From Bacteroides caecigallinarum (GTDB taxonomy: Bacteria > Bacteroidota > Bacteroidia > Bacteroidales > Bacteroidaceae), in assembly GCF_016902295.1 (NCBI RefSeq), contig NZ_JACJLQ010000018.1, positions 1-64,000 of the forward strand: DNA of 64,000 nucleotides, read 5' to 3'. The notes below the pieces were generated by a model that had not been told where the DNA came from, made no database searches, and was given only the letters and a program-made list of their open reading frames with translations. Made by a program: the position numbers and the translations under genes. Below, in pieces: positions 32,834 through 42,007 of the stretch (position 1 is its first letter; every line of letters begins with the position of its first letter).

Positions 32834-34255
32834 TTATTTAAGTTCGATGTTTCTTATCTCGGTTGTCATTCCGTCAATTTCGGTTCTTAGGTCTTTCACC
32901 CTTTTTTCCTTGTCCAGTATGCCTGGTGCCATGGAATCCTTTGATGCCTTGTCCGACTTGGAATATTTCTCCCTCAATTGCCCGAGTTCCTTTTCCAAGG
33001 CATTCAGGTCGTCCTGTTTCTTGCTCATTTCCCGGAACAGTTCTTTTGCCTTGGGCTTTCTGAAGTCGTCCGGCGATGTGTATATCCTGTTGTCGTTCAC
33101 TATGAAAGTGAAGTCAGTCTTCTTATGCTTGTTTTCTGAAGCGTACATCACCTTTGCGAGTCTTTGCCTTGCCTTTGCCACGATGTTGTTGTCCGTCTGC
33201 GTAAGGGCTATATTGTCGAGTTTAGCCAGCGAAATCATTTTGCCGGCGTCCATGGCATCATAGTCGTATGTTGTTTTCGATTCGTTTGGGACGAACACAT
33301 ACACACACACTTTTCCTTCCGGCTGATACCTGTCCGAGGCGAACCATCCTAATTCGTTGTAATCGTCTATGGCATACATGTAGTCGTTGAAAGTGGAGTT
33401 GAAGGGATAGCCTATATTGTCAGGTCTGAAATACGAGTTTTCTTCCGAGTCCGTACGGGTGATGAATATGTCGTATCCTCCCATACTGTCATCTCCCTTT
33501 GCGGCGAAATAAAGCGTTGTTCCGTCCGAATCCATGAATGGGAAGTTCAGTTCCGCCATATCCTCGTTTATGCCTTTCAGCTTTTGAGGAGTGCTCCAAC
33601 TATCAATCAGTTTCATGCTTGCATACAGTTTGCAGATTCCTTCCTCGTCTTTTTCCGACAGCAGTTTCTTGTCGCCCATCTCGTTCACGAATTCTATTGT
33701 CATATTGTCAATGTTCGTGGCTGTATCATTAGTCATTGTCAGAGTTCCGGCCTGTTCGCTCAGCTTGTAAGCGTCAAGGATATTCTGTTTGTCAACCACA
33801 AAGCTGTCTATCACGGCGATGTTTTCCACGCTTCTTATCATGCGTTCTCCTTTTCTGTACTTCGTCATCAGTTCTTCGGCTTCTGCGGTATCCCTTTTTT
33901 TCTTTTCCAGCCAGTAGATATGCTCCTCAAGGTTTTCTATCGCGTCGTCAAACCTGTACATGTCGTAGTATGCCTTGCTCACGTAGAGGTAAGCGTTGAT
34001 TACTTTTCTTGCCGCGCTTTTTTCGAGGTAGGGCAGTCCTTCCTCCATTTCCCCGGTCTCGTAACAGCATGCCCCGTACCAGAAATTGTAATTGGCGTTC
34101 GACGGCGATTGTTTCACCAGTCTCTGGAATACAGGTTTGGCTTTCTCGAATTCGCCTTGTATGAACCATTTTTGAGCCTGGCTCAGTGTCTGTGCTCCCG
34201 CCCCGGCAGAAAACATCAACAGTGCTATTGCTGTAAGTTTTATTTTTATGTTCAT
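32834..34255 (-). CDS. Exported TPR and beta-propeller-like (PD40) protein
   Basis: A 473-residue protein with a signal peptide (cleaved near AGAQTLSQ). Residues about 25 to 125 hold TPR-like helices (AQKWFIQGEFEKAKPVFQRLVKQSPSNANY). The middle part has PD40/WD40-like strands (LNFPFMDSDGTTLYFAAKGDDSMGGYDIF, LGWFASDR). The last 80 residues are a charged coiled coil. Related proteins of Bacteroidetes are linked to the OmpA/PorE type of envelope assembly, but no OmpA-like domain is present here. A -7-like box TATATTTG (34299-34306, minus) lies 44 bp upstream. Confidence 0.75.
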   Translation of the reverse strand: MNIKIKLTAIALLMFSAGAGAQTLSQAQKWFIQGEFEKAKPVFQRLVKQSPSNANYNFWYGACCYETGEMEEGLPYLEKSAARKVINAYLYVSKAYYDMYRFDDAIENLEEHIYWLEKKKRDTAEAEELMTKYRKGERMIRSVENIAVIDSFVVDKQNILDAYKLSEQAGTLTMTNDTATNIDNMTIEFVNEMGDKKLLSEKDEEGICKLYASMKLIDSWSTPQKLKGINEDMAELNFPFMDSDGTTLYFAAKGDDSMGGYDIFITRTDSEENSYFRPDNIGYPFNSTFNDYMYAIDDYNELGWFASDRYQPEGKVCVYVFVPNESKTTYDYDAMDAGKMISLAKLDNIALTQTDNNIVAKARQRLAKVMYASENKHKKTDFTFIVNDNRIYTSPDDFRKPKAKELFREMSKKQDDLNALEKELGQLREKYSKSDKASKDSMAPGILDKEKRVKDLRTEIDGMTTEIRNIELK

Positions 34256-34298
34256 AATGTCTTTAGTGTATTTTTCCTTCTCTTGCTCTTATATTCTA

Positions 34299-34306
34299 CA
34301 AATATA
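34299..34306 (-). promoter_or_regulatory. Bacteroidales -7 box of the TPR-udp-msrC-mnmE operon
   Basis: The minus strand has TATATTTG, a match to TAnnTTTG, 44 bp before the start at 34255. No TTTG is found 19 bp upstream of it, so the -33 contact would be weak. Confidence 0.5.
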
Positions 34307-34434
34307 CGCATAATATCCGAAAGCCGGTATTTATCTTATATTATTTAGTACATTACAGTAGCGCATTTTTTTATAAATTATGGAATGTCCGCAAAAAAAA
34401 CGGCTGACAAGACCGAATAAAGACATTTTATCAG

Positions 34435-34442
34435 TACCTTTG
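34435..34442 (+). promoter_or_regulatory. Bacteroidales -7 box of ttcA
   Basis: TACCTTTG matches TAnnTTTG and lies 23 bp before the ttcA start at 34465. No good -33 TTTG is seen 19 bp upstream. Confidence 0.5.
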
Positions 34443-34464
34443 CACCCGCTTTTTAAAACTATAT

Positions 34465-35214
34465 ATGGTAAAACAGACAGAAGAGGACAAGATATTATAC
34501 AGGATAAACAAGCGTTTCCTGAAGGGAATAGTCGATTACGGCCTTATTGACGACGGCGACAAGATTCTTGTAGGTTTGTCCGGAGGAAAGGACTCCATGG
34601 CTCTGCTTGAGCTGCTTGCCATGCGTTCGAGGATATTCAAGCCGCGTTTCTCGGTGATGGCGGTGCATGTGGAGATGAGCAACATCGAATACAAGTCGGA
34701 CACTACGTATCTGCGCGAGTTCGCCCGCTCGCTCGGTGTGGAGCTCGTGACTTACACCACCTCGTTCGACCCTACTACGGACACACGCAAGTCGCCATGC
34801 TTCCTGTGTTCGTGGAACAGGCGTAAGGCTCTGTTTACCGTGGCCAAGGAATACGGGTGCAACAAGATAGCCTTAGGCCATCACATGGACGATATTCTTG
34901 AGACTTTGCTCATGAACATGACGTTTCAGGGAGCAGTCAGCACTATGCCTCCTTCGTTGGTAATGCGCAAGTTTGATATGACGATAATACGGCCGATGTG
35001 TCTGCTGCACGAATCGGATTTGGTTGATATGGCTCGTATCCGCGGTTACCGTAAGCAGATAAAGAACTGTCCTTATGAGAAGGATTCTCACCGTTCGGAC
35101 ATGAAAGAGGTGCTGCGCCGTCTGGAGGAAATGAATCCGGAGGCAAAGTACAGTCTGTGGAGCAGTATGGGCAACATACAGGAGGATATGCTGCCGAAAA
35201 CAATTAATAAATAG
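34465..35214 (+). CDS. ttcA: tRNA 2-thiocytidine biosynthesis protein TtcA
   Basis: A 249-residue PP-loop ATPase that thiolates cytidine 32 of tRNAs. The ATP loop is VGLSGGKDSMALLELL (about 35 to 50), the C-x-x-C pair is SPCFLCSWNRRKALF, and a third cysteine lies in KNCPYEKD, which together can hold the iron-sulfur cluster used by TtcA. The GHHMDDILETLLMN segment is typical of the family. The next gene on the same strand starts 31 bp later. It is a single-copy chromosomal gene. Confidence 0.9.
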   Translation: MVKQTEEDKILYRINKRFLKGIVDYGLIDDGDKILVGLSGGKDSMALLELLAMRSRIFKPRFSVMAVHVEMSNIEYKSDTTYLREFARSLGVELVTYTTSFDPTTDTRKSPCFLCSWNRRKALFTVAKEYGCNKIALGHHMDDILETLLMNMTFQGAVSTMPPSLVMRKFDMTIIRPMCLLHESDLVDMARIRGYRKQIKNCPYEKDSHRSDMKEVLRRLEEMNPEAKYSLWSSMGNIQEDMLPKTINK

Positions 35215-35244
35215 ATGACGACTAAAAACTAAAAAACTCACAAT

Positions 35245-35616
35245 ATGTTATCACATGGAATTTTCTCGGTATTATTGCTGATTTTGTCAAATATTTTTAT
35301 GACATTCGCATGGTACGGCCATCTGAAGATGCGTGAATACAGCTGGTTCGAATCCTTGCCTTTGATTGGTGTTATAGCCTTCAGCTGGGCTATAGCTTTT
35401 TTCGAGTATTGTCTGCAGGTTCCTGCCAACCGTTTAGGTTTCCGCGAGAGTGGCGGACCTTTCGACATCATGCAGCTTAAGGTCATTCAGGAGGTAATCA
35501 CTCTCGTGGTGTTTACCATCTTCTCTGTAATAGCCTTCAAGATGGAGCTGAAGTGGAATCATCTTGCTGCTTTCTGTTGCCTTATTTTAGCGGTGTATTT
35601 CATATTCAAGAAATGA
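35245..35616 (+). CDS. DMT-family membrane protein (DUF486)
   Basis: A 123-residue integral membrane protein with four hydrophobic helices: SVLLLILSNIFMTFAWYGHL, LIGVIAFSWAIAFFEYCLQVPANRLG, VIQEVITLVVFTIFSVIAF and LAAFCCLILAVYFIFKK. The AFFEYCLQVPANRxG sequence is the mark of DUF486, a small branch of the drug/metabolite transporter superfamily. The transported substrate is unknown. A bidirectional terminator follows directly. Confidence 0.88.
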   Translation: MLSHGIFSVLLLILSNIFMTFAWYGHLKMREYSWFESLPLIGVIAFSWAIAFFEYCLQVPANRLGFRESGGPFDIMQLKVIQEVITLVVFTIFSVIAFKMELKWNHLAAFCCLILAVYFIFKK

Positions 35617-35621
35617 GCAGT

Positions 35622-35661
35622 AAAACGCCGCCGTGTTTCAGTCAAAACACGGTGGCGTTTT
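35622..35661. terminator. Bidirectional intrinsic terminator
   Basis: AAAACGCCGCCGTGTTT pairs with AACACGGTGGCGTTTT around a short loop, with A and T tracts on the two sides. It ends the rightward ttcA-DMT pair and the leftward operon at 35702. Confidence 0.9.
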
Positions 35662-35701
35662 GTTCAAGATGTGCCGGCATTTTTTTTGCCGTTCCCGCGG
35701 C

Positions 35702-36787
35702 TTATTCCAGTCCGAATCTCATTTTCCTTATTCTCTCTTCTTCCGCACGTTTCGCGGCTTCACGCTCTTCCTTCTTGCGCATGTAGTTGTATATGCTGTC
35801 CATACTGCCCGGCAGTTCGTCCAGCATCTTCTGTTCCTTGGCTTTCAGCTCGTCTTCCTCATCTTTCAGTCTTTTTGCTGCCCTGGCTTTCCTGACGTTC
35901 CATCTGAAGTTCCTTTTCACCCTGTCGGGGCTTCTGTCCTTGTCGGCTTCCTCGTTGGCTTTTTCCAGATATTCTTTTCTCAGTGAGTCTCTTCTGATAG
36001 CCGTCACCTTCTCTATCTCAGCCCTTGCCGAGTCCGAAAGGATAGGGAAGTCGCCTATGATGGCTGTATCTTTTCCCGCCCTGCTGTAGTCGAATACTGG
36101 CGACGTCATGCCGCTGTAGAATGTGGGGAATTTCAGGCTGTCCGCCTTTGTAGGCTGATATGTCTGATAAATCTTCCATGCGTTGGCATGCTTCCTGTTA
36201 TGTTTTAGCATTCTGCCTCTTTGGGTGAGATTATCGTATATCAATCCCATGAAATCCAGACCTCCTATAGTTATTCCGGCTCCCCGAATCCTTATTCCGT
36301 CGCTTATGCTTCCTGCCGATGGGGATATGTTTGCTCCATAATTCTCCTTATAGCCGCTGAAAGGATTGAAGATCCACGTGATTTGGTAGTCTTTCTGTTT
36401 TTTCCCGAACACCATGACGTCATACACTGGGTCTTCGCCGAACTTGGTCCAGATGGAGTAGGGCAGCATCCTTATGTATCCGGTGGGTTTCCTCACTTTT
36501 GTGGTGTCCGTAAGGCTTTTGGGTACGGCGAGGTCTGCCTTGAATTTCATCCACGATTTCTCCAGAGGAGCTTCAAGCGGTTTGTTCTCCTCGTCGTTGA
36601 AATCCTGCATAAAGTCGAACTTTATCAGTTTTATGGCTTCCTCGTTCAGCTTCAGCTCGCTTTCATGGTTGTTTCCCTTGAAATCTTTCTTGAAGTCTGT
36701 GTTCAGTTGTTGTGCCAGCATATTATTGGCTGCCATCAGCATACCGGCAATTATTACCGGAATATGTATTCTGCAATTATCCTCCAT
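35702..36787 (-). CDS. Exported hypothetical protein with charged C-terminal coiled coil
   Basis: A 361-residue protein with a signal sequence (VIIAGMLMAANNMLAQQ) and a globular middle (YSIWTKFGEDPVYDVMVFG, YQITWIFNPFSGYKENYG, IRIRGAGITIGGLDFMGLIYDNL). The last 90 residues are a charged helix rich in R, K and E (RKARAAKRLKDEEDELKAKEQKMLDEL). It belongs to a Bacteroidales-only group I cannot name. The gene is 18 bp downstream of the NlpC/P60 gene, and both may act in the periplasm at the cell wall. Confidence 0.6.
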   Translation of the reverse strand: MEDNCRIHIPVIIAGMLMAANNMLAQQLNTDFKKDFKGNNHESELKLNEEAIKLIKFDFMQDFNDEENKPLEAPLEKSWMKFKADLAVPKSLTDTTKVRKPTGYIRMLPYSIWTKFGEDPVYDVMVFGKKQKDYQITWIFNPFSGYKENYGANISPSAGSISDGIRIRGAGITIGGLDFMGLIYDNLTQRGRMLKHNRKHANAWKIYQTYQPTKADSLKFPTFYSGMTSPVFDYSRAGKDTAIIGDFPILSDSARAEIEKVTAIRRDSLRKEYLEKANEEADKDRSPDRVKRNFRWNVRKARAAKRLKDEEDELKAKEQKMLDELPGSMDSIYNYMRKKEEREAAKRAEEERIRKMRFGLE

Positions 36788-36805
36788 CTCTCACTCTCGC
36801 CAAAA

Positions 36806-37333
36806 TCATTTCACTCTTCCACCCTGTAGCCAGTGATTGTCGTAATATTTCTCGTTCAGGCTGCTTACCACCACACCCACACTGCTCGACGCGTGTACGA
36901 ACCTGCCGTCCTTCAGATAAATCCCCACGTGCGATGCCGTCCTTTTCTTCTTTCCGTTGTGGAAGAATACCAGGTCGCCTTCCTTGAGGTTTCTTTTGGC
37001 CACTTTCCTGCAGTCTCTGTCTCTCTGCTCTTCCGAGCTACGGCTCAGTTTCTTCCTGTACACCTTTCTGTATATAGCCGATGTAAGTCCCGAGCAGTCC
37101 ACTCCTTTTTTCGTCCTGCCTCCATATCTGTAGGGTGTACCTATCCAGTCGGCCGCCTCAATATAGAGTCTGTGGTTGTCGTTCATCTCAATGTCCATGT
37201 CCAGCGTTATGGCAGCTGCTGCAAGTTCTCTGAAATCGTAGTTCATTTTGTGTGTGCCGCACGATGAAAGGGCAATTGCTGCCACACACGCTGCAGTCCA
37301 TCGTGATATCTTATGATAAGAAAGTGTTGTCAT
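36806..37333 (-). CDS. NlpC/P60 lipoprotein, cell-wall peptidase
   Basis: A 175-residue lipoprotein (lipobox ALSSC, cysteine 25) with a complete NlpC/P60 domain: the catalytic cysteine is in VDCSGLTSAIYRKVY (about 80), the histidine in ASHVGIYL (about 135) and a second histidine in RFVHASSSVGV (about 147). These enzymes cut the D-Glu-diaminopimelate bond of murein peptides. It heads a two-gene operon. Confidence 0.9.
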   Translation of the reverse strand: MTTLSYHKISRWTAACVAAIALSSCGTHKMNYDFRELAAAAITLDMDIEMNDNHRLYIEAADWIGTPYRYGGRTKKGVDCSGLTSAIYRKVYRKKLSRSSEEQRDRDCRKVAKRNLKEGDLVFFHNGKKKRTASHVGIYLKDGRFVHASSSVGVVVSSLNEKYYDNHWLQGGRVK

Positions 37334-37454
37334 GTCCTATTATGGTTTGCCGTCGTAATACAAATGTAGTCAATTGTTCATTACTGCAAGTTCTCCTTTT
37401 GCACTATTTAGTTACTATTTAACATTATTCTGACAATGTATGGTTTTATTATAT

Positions 37455-37499
37455 ATAAAAGAAGAGACGATATACCCGAAATCCGTAGTATATCGTCTC
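37455..37499 (-). terminator. Intrinsic terminator after the M16 peptidase gene
   Basis: On the minus strand GAGACGATATAC (37488-37499) pairs perfectly with GTATATCGTCTC (37464-37475) over 12 bp around a 12-nt loop and is followed by TTCTTTTATATA. It ends the ftsK-lolA-trxB-M16 run. Confidence 0.85.
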
Positions 37500-37526
37500 C
37501 GTATAGTAAGAGTTAGTTCCCAAACC

Positions 37527-40337
37527 TCATTTCACCTGCGAGCTCATGCTTACCTCAATCATGTTCTTCTGTCCGAAGAAATCATTTGCGAAGTTCTTCA
37601 GGTCGCTGATTGAAATCTCGTTTACCGTAGTTTCGTATCCGGTATTCATATCAACGCCTTCCCACAGCATTCTGTTCAGTATGCCCATCCAGTAAGAGTT
37701 CTCTTTCTGGTTCTGCTGATATGTCTTGAGCATGTATTCTTTCACCTTGCCCAGGTCTTCTGCCTTAGGACCTTGAGCTATGAAGTCGCTGATACCCTTG
37801 TTGATGAGTTCCACCATCTGAGGTCTGCGTTCAGGATCGGTGTCGAAATATATCTGGAACACTCCCTCGGCTTCAGGGTATTTGCTTATTGAACCGCTGC
37901 ATGACACTCCGTATGTACCTCCGGCATCTTCTCTCACGGTCTGTGTGTAAAGGATGTTGAGCAACTGTCCCAACATGCTCATCATGACAACGTTTTTCTG
38001 GTCGTACACGCATTTTCCGCTTGCCACCATAAGTACTGACGATTTGGCTGTTTCCAGCTCTCTTGTGAAGTTGTTCTCGTACAGTCCCTTTCTGATGTCT
38101 GGAGTTACGTCGCGGAATTTCTCGTCGCGATTTATTGACGGCAGACTGCCAAGGTATTTCTCAATCAGAGGTGTTGCCACAGCTTCGTCTATGTTGCCCA
38201 CCATGATGAAAGTAAAGTCGCTGGCATCGGCAAAACGGTCCTTATAGAGTTCCATTACCTTGCTGTAGTCTATCTTGTCCAAAGTCTCAGCCTTTATGCT
38301 GATGGCTCTTGGATGTCTGTTGTATAGTGCCACATTGATTGAGTCGCTGAATGCGGTGTTAGGGTCGGCTTCTGCGTTTGCCAGTGCCGCCTTGTTTCTG
38401 CTGATGAACGAAGTGAAAGCGTCCTGGTCCATTCTTGGCGCTGTAAATCTCAGGTATGTCAGCTGCAGCATAGTCTCCATATCCTTAGGCGAGCATGAGC
38501 CGCTGATGCCTTCGGTAAGGCTGTTCACGTATGCCGATGCCGACGCCATCTTTCCTGCCAGTACCTTGTCGAGGTCCACATTGCTGAAGTTGCCTAAACC
38601 GCCAAGGCTTACTACCTGGTCTATCAGTCTGAACTGGATGGCGTCCTTGTCGTCGAACATTGATGTGCCGCCGGTGCTGAATGCCTGCATTCTCACCTCG
38701 TCAGCCTTGAAGTCTGTCTTTTTCAGTACCACCTTCACTCCGTTGCCCAGTGTGAGTATCTTGCTTCCGAAAGGTCCTTCTTCTGTTTTCACCACCTTAC
38801 CTCCGGCAGGCAGTTCCTTCATCAGAGGCTCGTCCGAAACCTTGTCAACGTAAGCTTCAAGTTTGGCTGCCTTCACCTTGTCTATCACGGCTTTAAGCTC
38901 GGCTTCGGTAGGATATTTCATTCCTTCCTTCTCAGGGCAGAACACACTCAGCACGATATTCTTTTCTCCGATAATCTGTTTTACCACCTGGTTGATTGCA
39001 TCTACAGGAATGTTAGGCACAATCTGGTTCATTATCGCATATTCGTTCTCTATGCCCGGGATAGGTTCGTTGTCGATGAAGTGTCTCACGTATTCGTTCA
39101 CATACTGTGAGTTTCTCATCTTCTCCCTTTCGTTGTAAGCCGATTCCAGACTTCTCAGATAGTCGGCCTTCGCTCTGGCATATTCGCTTGCTGTAAAGCC
39201 GAACTGTCTTACTCTCTCTATCTCTGTCATCAGTGCCTCTGTAGAAGTCAGGATACCGTCTTCCTTGGCTACTGCAAGACCTATGAAAGCTCCTTTGGTC
39301 TTAGCCAGCAGATAGTTTCCGTCCTCGGCAAATGCCTGTATGAACGGAGGATTAGGTTTCTGTGTCATCTCGCTCAGACGCGCGTTTAGCATATTGCCTA
39401 TCATGGAGTTCATGTAGTTCATCACAAGATAACCCATGTTGTTCTTCTGGTCGTTAGGCACTACGTCGTGCTTGTGGAACAGATATATTACCGGTACCTG
39501 CTGTTCCTTGTCCTTCGCTACGGCTATCAGCGGTTCGTCATTGTCAGGCACAGGGAAATATACTCTCTCCGCCGCGTTTTCAGGCATCTCGATAGGGGAG
39601 AACATCTTCTTGATTTTCTCTTCCACCTTATCGACGTCTATATCGCCCACTACGATGATACCCTGCTGGTCGGGTCTGTACCATTTCTCGTAATAGTCTT
39701 TAAGCGCCTGGTACGGGAAGTTGTCAACCACTTCCATTGTTCCTATAGGCAGACGGTAGGCGTACTTGCTGTCCTTGTACATTACGGGGAACACTTTTTC
39801 GTACATACGCATCATGGCTCCTGTACGTGTTCTCCATTCCTCGTGGATAACCTTGCGTTCCTTGTCTATCTCCTCATGGTCCAGAGTAAGGTCGTTAGCC
39901 CAGTCGTGCAGAATGAGCAGGCATGAGTCCACTACCGTCTCTCTCGTCACAGGCACGTTTGAGATATTGTACACAGTCTCGTCTATCGAAGTATAGGCAT
40001 TGAGGTTAGCTCCGAACTTCACGCCTATTGACTCCAGATATTCTCTAAGCAGGTTTCCCGGATAGTTTGTGGTACCGTTGAAACACATGTGCTCCAGGAA
40101 GTGGGCAAGACCTCTCTGGTCGTCTTCTTCCAGTATAGAGCCAACCTTCTGAGCTATGTAGAAGTCAGCCTGGTTTTCAGGCAATTCGTTGTGTCTGATG
40201 TAATAAGTAAGTCCGTTTTCAAGTTTTCCTATACGTACATTTGGGTCAGTAGGTACAGGAGGCATCTGCTGTGCGAAGCCTGATGCCACACCGCATACGA
40301 ATATTATCATAGCGGCGGATTTTTTCAATAAATTCAT
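37527..40337 (-). CDS. M16 family zinc peptidase, pitrilysin-like
   Basis: A 936-residue exported protease (signal sequence ending near GVASGFAQQ). The inverted zinc motif H-x-x-E-H is AHFLEHMCFNGT (residues 79 to 83), and the third ligand glutamate lies in LDHEEIDKERKVIHEEW, about 75 residues later. The second half carries the inactive M16C partner domain, the normal two-half structure. It is typical of Bacteroidetes M16 enzymes in the periplasm or outer membrane. It follows trxB by 20 bp. Confidence 0.92.
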   Translation of the reverse strand: MNLLKKSAAMIIFVCGVASGFAQQMPPVPTDPNVRIGKLENGLTYYIRHNELPENQADFYIAQKVGSILEEDDQRGLAHFLEHMCFNGTTNYPGNLLREYLESIGVKFGANLNAYTSIDETVYNISNVPVTRETVVDSCLLILHDWANDLTLDHEEIDKERKVIHEEWRTRTGAMMRMYEKVFPVMYKDSKYAYRLPIGTMEVVDNFPYQALKDYYEKWYRPDQQGIIVVGDIDVDKVEEKIKKMFSPIEMPENAAERVYFPVPDNDEPLIAVAKDKEQQVPVIYLFHKHDVVPNDQKNNMGYLVMNYMNSMIGNMLNARLSEMTQKPNPPFIQAFAEDGNYLLAKTKGAFIGLAVAKEDGILTSTEALMTEIERVRQFGFTASEYARAKADYLRSLESAYNEREKMRNSQYVNEYVRHFIDNEPIPGIENEYAIMNQIVPNIPVDAINQVVKQIIGEKNIVLSVFCPEKEGMKYPTEAELKAVIDKVKAAKLEAYVDKVSDEPLMKELPAGGKVVKTEEGPFGSKILTLGNGVKVVLKKTDFKADEVRMQAFSTGGTSMFDDKDAIQFRLIDQVVSLGGLGNFSNVDLDKVLAGKMASASAYVNSLTEGISGSCSPKDMETMLQLTYLRFTAPRMDQDAFTSFISRNKAALANAEADPNTAFSDSINVALYNRHPRAISIKAETLDKIDYSKVMELYKDRFADASDFTFIMVGNIDEAVATPLIEKYLGSLPSINRDEKFRDVTPDIRKGLYENNFTRELETAKSSVLMVASGKCVYDQKNVVMMSMLGQLLNILYTQTVREDAGGTYGVSCSGSISKYPEAEGVFQIYFDTDPERRPQMVELINKGISDFIAQGPKAEDLGKVKEYMLKTYQQNQKENSYWMGILNRMLWEGVDMNTGYETTVNEISISDLKNFANDFFGQKNMIEVSMSSQVK

Positions 40338-40357
40338 GTTGTATAGTTTTTAGTCCT

Positions 40358-41293
40358 TCATTTATTCAAGAATCTTTCCGCTTCAATAGCCGCCTTACAT
40401 CCGCTTCCGGCAGCAGTTATGGCCTGGCGGTAGTGAGGGTCAGCCACATCGCCTGCAGCAAACACTCCCGGTACTCCGGTACATGGTGTATTACCTTCGG
40501 TGATGATGTATCCCACCTCGTCAGTCTTTACCCACGGCTTGAAGATGTCAGAGTTTGGTTTATGACCTATGGCAAGGAAGAATCCGTCGATAGCCACATC
40601 GTATCTTTCTTCGTCGGCTTCGCCCATTCTCTTCACCACGTGCATGCCTTCCACGCCGTTGTCGCCGTACAGACCCACTGCGTTGTGTTCAAACAGTACC
40701 TTTATTTTCGGATGGTTCATCACTCTTTCCTGCATAATCTGCGAAGCTCTCAGGAATGGTTTTCTCACTACCAGATAAACTTCGCTGGCAAGACTTGCCA
40801 GGTAAATGGCTTCCTCGCATGCAGTGTCACCACCGCCTACAACAGCCACTTTCTTCTTTCTGTAGAAGAAACCGTCGCAAGTGGCACATGCGCTTACGCC
40901 CATACCGGCGTATTTCTTTTCGTCCTCCAGACCGAGATATTTTGCTGTAGCTCCGGTAGATATAATCACCGCATCGGCTGTGATTTCCTTTTCTCCGTCC
41001 ACCTCGAATGTGTAAGGAGCCTTGCTCAGGTCTGCCTTTGTAACTATTCCGTTTCTTATGTCTGCACCGAATTTTTCAGCCTGTTTTCTCAAGTCGTCCA
41101 TCAGTACCGGACCTGTCACACCTTCCGGGTAGCCGGGGAAGTTTTCCACTTCAGTTGTGGTAGTCAACTGTCCTCCTGGTTGGAGTCCTTCATAAAGTAC
41201 AGGGTTGAGATTTGCTCTTCCTGTATATATTGCGGCAGTATATCCTGCCGGTCCTGATCCTATAATCAGGCACTTAACGTGTTCTGTAGCCAT
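40358..41293 (-). CDS. trxB: Thioredoxin reductase
   Basis: A 311-residue flavoenzyme. The FAD site is IIGSGPAGYTAAIY, the redox disulfide CATC (residues 136 to 139) is in VSACATCDGFFY, and the NADPH site is VVGGGDTACEEAIYLA. A final GVFAAGDVADPHYRQAITAAGSG closes the FAD domain. It keeps thioredoxin reduced in the cytoplasm. It lies 89 bp downstream of the LolA-like gene. Confidence 0.97.
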   Translation of the reverse strand: MATEHVKCLIIGSGPAGYTAAIYTGRANLNPVLYEGLQPGGQLTTTTEVENFPGYPEGVTGPVLMDDLRKQAEKFGADIRNGIVTKADLSKAPYTFEVDGEKEITADAVIISTGATAKYLGLEDEKKYAGMGVSACATCDGFFYRKKKVAVVGGGDTACEEAIYLASLASEVYLVVRKPFLRASQIMQERVMNHPKIKVLFEHNAVGLYGDNGVEGMHVVKRMGEADEERYDVAIDGFFLAIGHKPNSDIFKPWVKTDEVGYIITEGNTPCTGVPGVFAAGDVADPHYRQAITAAGSGCKAAIEAERFLNK

Positions 41294-41382
41294 AATGTTG
41301 AGTTTTTTTGTTGGTTATATAGTTAGTATTATAGTAATATAGTAATATAGTAGTAAAGAAGGTAAAGTAAGTAGGGGGGGCT

Positions 41383-41985
41383 TTATCTCAAGTCTATTAT
41401 TTCTGCGTTGGGATACTCCTTCGGGTTGAATCTGAAGAATGTGTCAGTCAGATTTTGTGTCTTGTATTCTTTCACCTTGAACTCCTGTGTGTCGCCCTGA
41501 CTGTTTTCCAGTCTCACATACACGGGATGCTTTTTACTGTCCACAGCGATACTGATTTTCTTTATGTCCTGTTTCTTTTCCGGGGTGAGTATTACCTCTT
41601 CACATCTCATGCCGTTTATGTTTTTTGTTCCGGCGTAAGTATAGTTGAATCCGTTTTTATACATGCCTATCATGGCATACGGATTGATGGCCTGTATCTC
41701 TTCAGCTGTAGGCGATGATACATTCACTTCCTCATTGTCCTCCACATAGCTCCATAGTGTCTCTCCGTCGAACCAGCTCTTTATGCCGCCGCAATCCAGT
41801 ACGAACTTGTCGCCTTTCAGTGCAATAGTTCCTTTCAGCGTACCGTCGAACACTATAGTCGTGCCTGCCGACTTACTGTATTCGGCCGACATACCGTCAA
41901 GTACCTCTCTTGCCCTTGCATCCTTCTGTGCAAAAGCCTGTAGTGGCAGTATTATCATTAATATAAGCAGTATATGGTATTTCAT
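41383..41985 (-). CDS. LolA-like outer-membrane lipoprotein carrier
   Basis: A 200-residue periplasmic protein with a signal sequence (LLILMIILPLQAFAQKD). The half-barrel pattern of LolA is seen: FDGTLKGTIALKGDKFVLDC, GIKSWFDGETLWSYVEDNEEVNVSSPT, PVYVRLENSQGDTQEFKVKEYK. Position between ftsK and trxB is conserved in Bacteroidales, and in gamma-proteobacteria lolA also follows ftsK. It would carry lipoproteins across the periplasm. Confidence 0.82.
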   Translation of the reverse strand: MKYHILLILMIILPLQAFAQKDARAREVLDGMSAEYSKSAGTTIVFDGTLKGTIALKGDKFVLDCGGIKSWFDGETLWSYVEDNEEVNVSSPTAEEIQAINPYAMIGMYKNGFNYTYAGTKNINGMRCEEVILTPEKKQDIKKISIAVDSKKHPVYVRLENSQGDTQEFKVKEYKTQNLTDTFFRFNPKEYPNAEIIDLR

Positions 41986-42007
41986 TTTTTTTCCAGGCTT
42001 TTAGTTG

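Noticed and set aside
41320-41382. TAGTAATATAGTAATATAGTAG-like repeats upstream of trxB
   Set aside because: Simple AT-rich repeat of a kind common between Bacteroidales genes; no regulatory meaning can be shown.
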